Source: Candidatus Fermentibacterales bacterium
Lineage (GTDB): Bacteria; Fermentibacterota; Fermentibacteria; Fermentibacterales; JAFGKQ01
NCBI GenBank assembly: GCA_016928495.1
Contig: JAFGKQ010000178.1
Coordinates: 1-5,736 of the forward strand
Length of the DNA: 5,736 nucleotides
Reading direction: 5' to 3'
Shown: positions 4,504 to 5,736 of the stretch, piece by piece
Layout of the letters: every line of letters starts with the position of its first letter
Numbering within the stretch: position 1 is the stretch's first letter
Made by a program: the position numbers and the translations under genes
The notes under the pieces: model-generated
The model's database searches: none
What the model saw: only the letters and a program-made list of their open reading frames with translations
Told to the model about the DNA's origin: nothing

Positions 4504-5736
4504 ATGAGTCGATGGATGGGGGGGCTGGCTGTAGTCGCTGCGCTGCTTCTTCTTGCCGCAGCCGTTCCGGCAGACAGGATGACAGTCACCCTGGAGCCGG
4601 AGGACTACTCGGTCCTCCGGGATGATCAAGCTTGTCGAATCGAGATGCAGGGCTTCGGACAGCTCATGGAGCCGGGCAGCCCGCTGCTGCCGATGAAGCG
4701 CTTCCTGTTCCTTCTCCCTCCCGGGGCAAGGGCGGTTTCAGTCGAGCTCGTCAGCTCGGACGCGATCGAGCTCGAACGGTGCCTGGAGCTCGAGCCCTTC
4801 GTCGGGGTGCTTCCGCTGACTGCCGGACCCGAGCTGGAGCTCGAGCTTCAGGCGCTGCGCCGGCAGTGGCAGGCCAACAACAGCTCGGTCTACGGCAGCG
4901 ATCAGCCGTATCCGGAGCGGGTCGCGTGGCTCTCGGGCGCCGGAACGCTGCGCAAGTACTCCTACGCAGCGGTCGCCTTCTGCCCGTTCACCTATCACCC
5001 TCTGTCCGGAACGCTGCTTCTCCACGAGAGGGCGGAGGTGGCCATCGAGTACGTGCTTCCGCAGGCCGGATCGAGCGAGGCCATCCATCTCGAGAGGCTG
5101 ATGTCAGACGATGCTGCCGACGTCAGAGCACGCGAGCTGTTCGTCAACTACGAGGATCTGGCTGTCCTCTACGGACCGGCCCGACCTTCCGCGGGCAGAT
5201 CCGACACCTACGACTACGTTATCGTCACCACCAGCGCTCTTGCTGACGCTGTCTCATCCTCCGGATTCGATGAGTGGAAGAGCGAGCTCGGGTTCAGCCT
5301 GAGAACGGTTCTCGTCACGGATCCCGAGATATCCGGGCAGCCCGGGGAGGATCTGGCGGAACGTATCAGGAACTTCCTAAGGGAATACTACGGTCCGTGG
5401 GGCATCGAGTACGTTCTCTTCGTGGGGGACTACGCGAGCGTTCCCATGCGCGTGTGCTACCCTGACTCCTCTTTCCACGTGTACGATCCGTCCAGTCCCG
5501 GCCTCGTGGCTCCGGGGACGCCGACGGACTGCTACTACGCCGATCTGTCCTATCCCGACGAGGACTCCTGGGACCTGGACGGAGACGGGTATCCTGGCGA
5601 GTACAACCAGGACCTTCCGGACTTCATGCCCGAGGTCTTCGTAGGGCGCATCCCCGTCAACGACACGAACCGGATCACCTACGCCCTCGACAAGACGGTC
5701 GCCTTCGAGCAGGACACCGGGCCCTGGAAGTCCAGC
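4504..5736 (+). CDS. secreted C25 (gingipain-like) cysteine peptidase, N-terminal part
   Basis: The frame is open from 4504 to the window edge (411 codons, no stop), so the gene is cut by the window. Residues 1-23 form a signal peptide (MSRW, then a Leu/Ala-rich core, probable cleavage at AVPA|D). Residues about 24-220 match the C25 propeptide pattern, including GQLMEPGSPLLPMKRFLFLLPPGA. The catalytic domain begins near 236 (YDYVIVTT) and shows the family landmarks in order: a Trp-containing helix (FDEWKSELGF), AERIRNFLREYY, WGIEYVLFVGD (299-309), TDCYYADL (341-348), the acidic DLDGDG (357-362) and PEVFVGRIPV (376-385). In gingipains the catalytic His and Cys come after this point, so activity cannot be judged. 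The gene follows 276 noncoding bases and probably has its own promoter. In the FCB group such proteases are often type IX secretion cargo, which would require a C-terminal sorting domain downstream. Confidence 0.93.
   Translation, partial: MSRWMGGLAVVAALLLLAAAVPADRMTVTLEPEDYSVLRDDQACRIEMQGFGQLMEPGSPLLPMKRFLFLLPPGARAVSVELVSSDAIELERCLELEPFVGVLPLTAGPELELELQALRRQWQANNSSVYGSDQPYPERVAWLSGAGTLRKYSYAAVAFCPFTYHPLSGTLLLHERAEVAIEYVLPQAGSSEAIHLERLMSDDAADVRARELFVNYEDLAVLYGPARPSAGRSDTYDYVIVTTSALADAVSSSGFDEWKSELGFSLRTVLVTDPEISGQPGEDLAERIRNFLREYYGPWGIEYVLFVGDYASVPMRVCYPDSSFHVYDPSSPGLVAPGTPTDCYYADLSYPDEDSWDLDGDGYPGEYNQDLPDFMPEVFVGRIPVNDTNRITYALDKTVAFEQDTGPWKSS

Noticed and set aside
4237-4629. Minus-strand open frame covering the spacer before the C25 gene
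   Set aside because: Composition is Arg/Pro/Cys-rich and unlike the neighbours, it runs antisense through the C25 signal peptide, and it has no family resemblance.
4783-4846. 13-base direct repeat CTGGAGCTCGAGC (4783-4795 and 4834-4846)
   Set aside because: It lies in frame in the C25 propeptide and encodes Leu-Glu runs; biased codon use for an acidic amphipathic stretch explains it without invoking a site.
4632-5246. Plus-strand open frame of 204 codons overlapping the C25 gene in another frame
   Set aside because: Its translation is Arg/Gly/Ala-rich and featureless, whereas the frame from 4504 gives a full signal peptide, propeptide and C25 motifs.

Overview
The window is a GC-rich (about 60-65% by eye), densely coded bacterial chromosome segment. 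Arginine is often AGG, at least one gene starts with TTG, and Shine-Dalgarno sites are strong. A gingipain-like C25 peptidase with a propeptide, next to a prolyl oligopeptidase, suggests a member of the FCB superphylum or one of its uncultured relatives (for example Fermentibacteria- or Eisenbacteria-like lineages). This placement is an inference from gene content and codon use; no marker gene is present.

Layout, left to right: (1) Minus strand, 1521 to 18: a two-gene transcription unit. A ten-helix EamA/DMT-family transporter with a TTG start is followed 31 bases later by a small exported protein of unknown function. (2) 1522-1679: a divergent intergenic region with a plausible sigma70-type promoter driving the rightward unit. 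(3) Plus strand, 1680-4227: a cytosolic prolyl oligopeptidase (S9A) with all catalytic residues intact, followed 16 bases later by a 135-residue lipoprotein with an OB-fold-like sequence pattern. (4) 4228-4503: a 276-base noncoding stretch with inverted repeats and a copy of a short TTAT(T)GGGGACAC repeat. The other copy lies inside the 3' end of the peptidase gene and encodes its non-conserved C-terminal tail. (5) Plus strand, from 4504 past the right edge: the first 411 codons of a secreted C25 (gingipain-like) cysteine peptidase. Signal peptide, propeptide and the first half of the catalytic domain are visible; the catalytic His and Cys should lie outside the window.

Functionally the rightward genes suggest protein and peptide use: an exported protease cutting proteins outside the cell and a cytosolic oligopeptidase finishing proline-containing peptides. 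The transporter and the small exported protein have no clear link to this. No CRISPR array, RNA gene, intact transposase, phage gene or defence system is visible. The most unusual items are the repeat pair flanking the lipoprotein gene, with its effect on the peptidase C-terminus, and the structured leader of the C25 gene.
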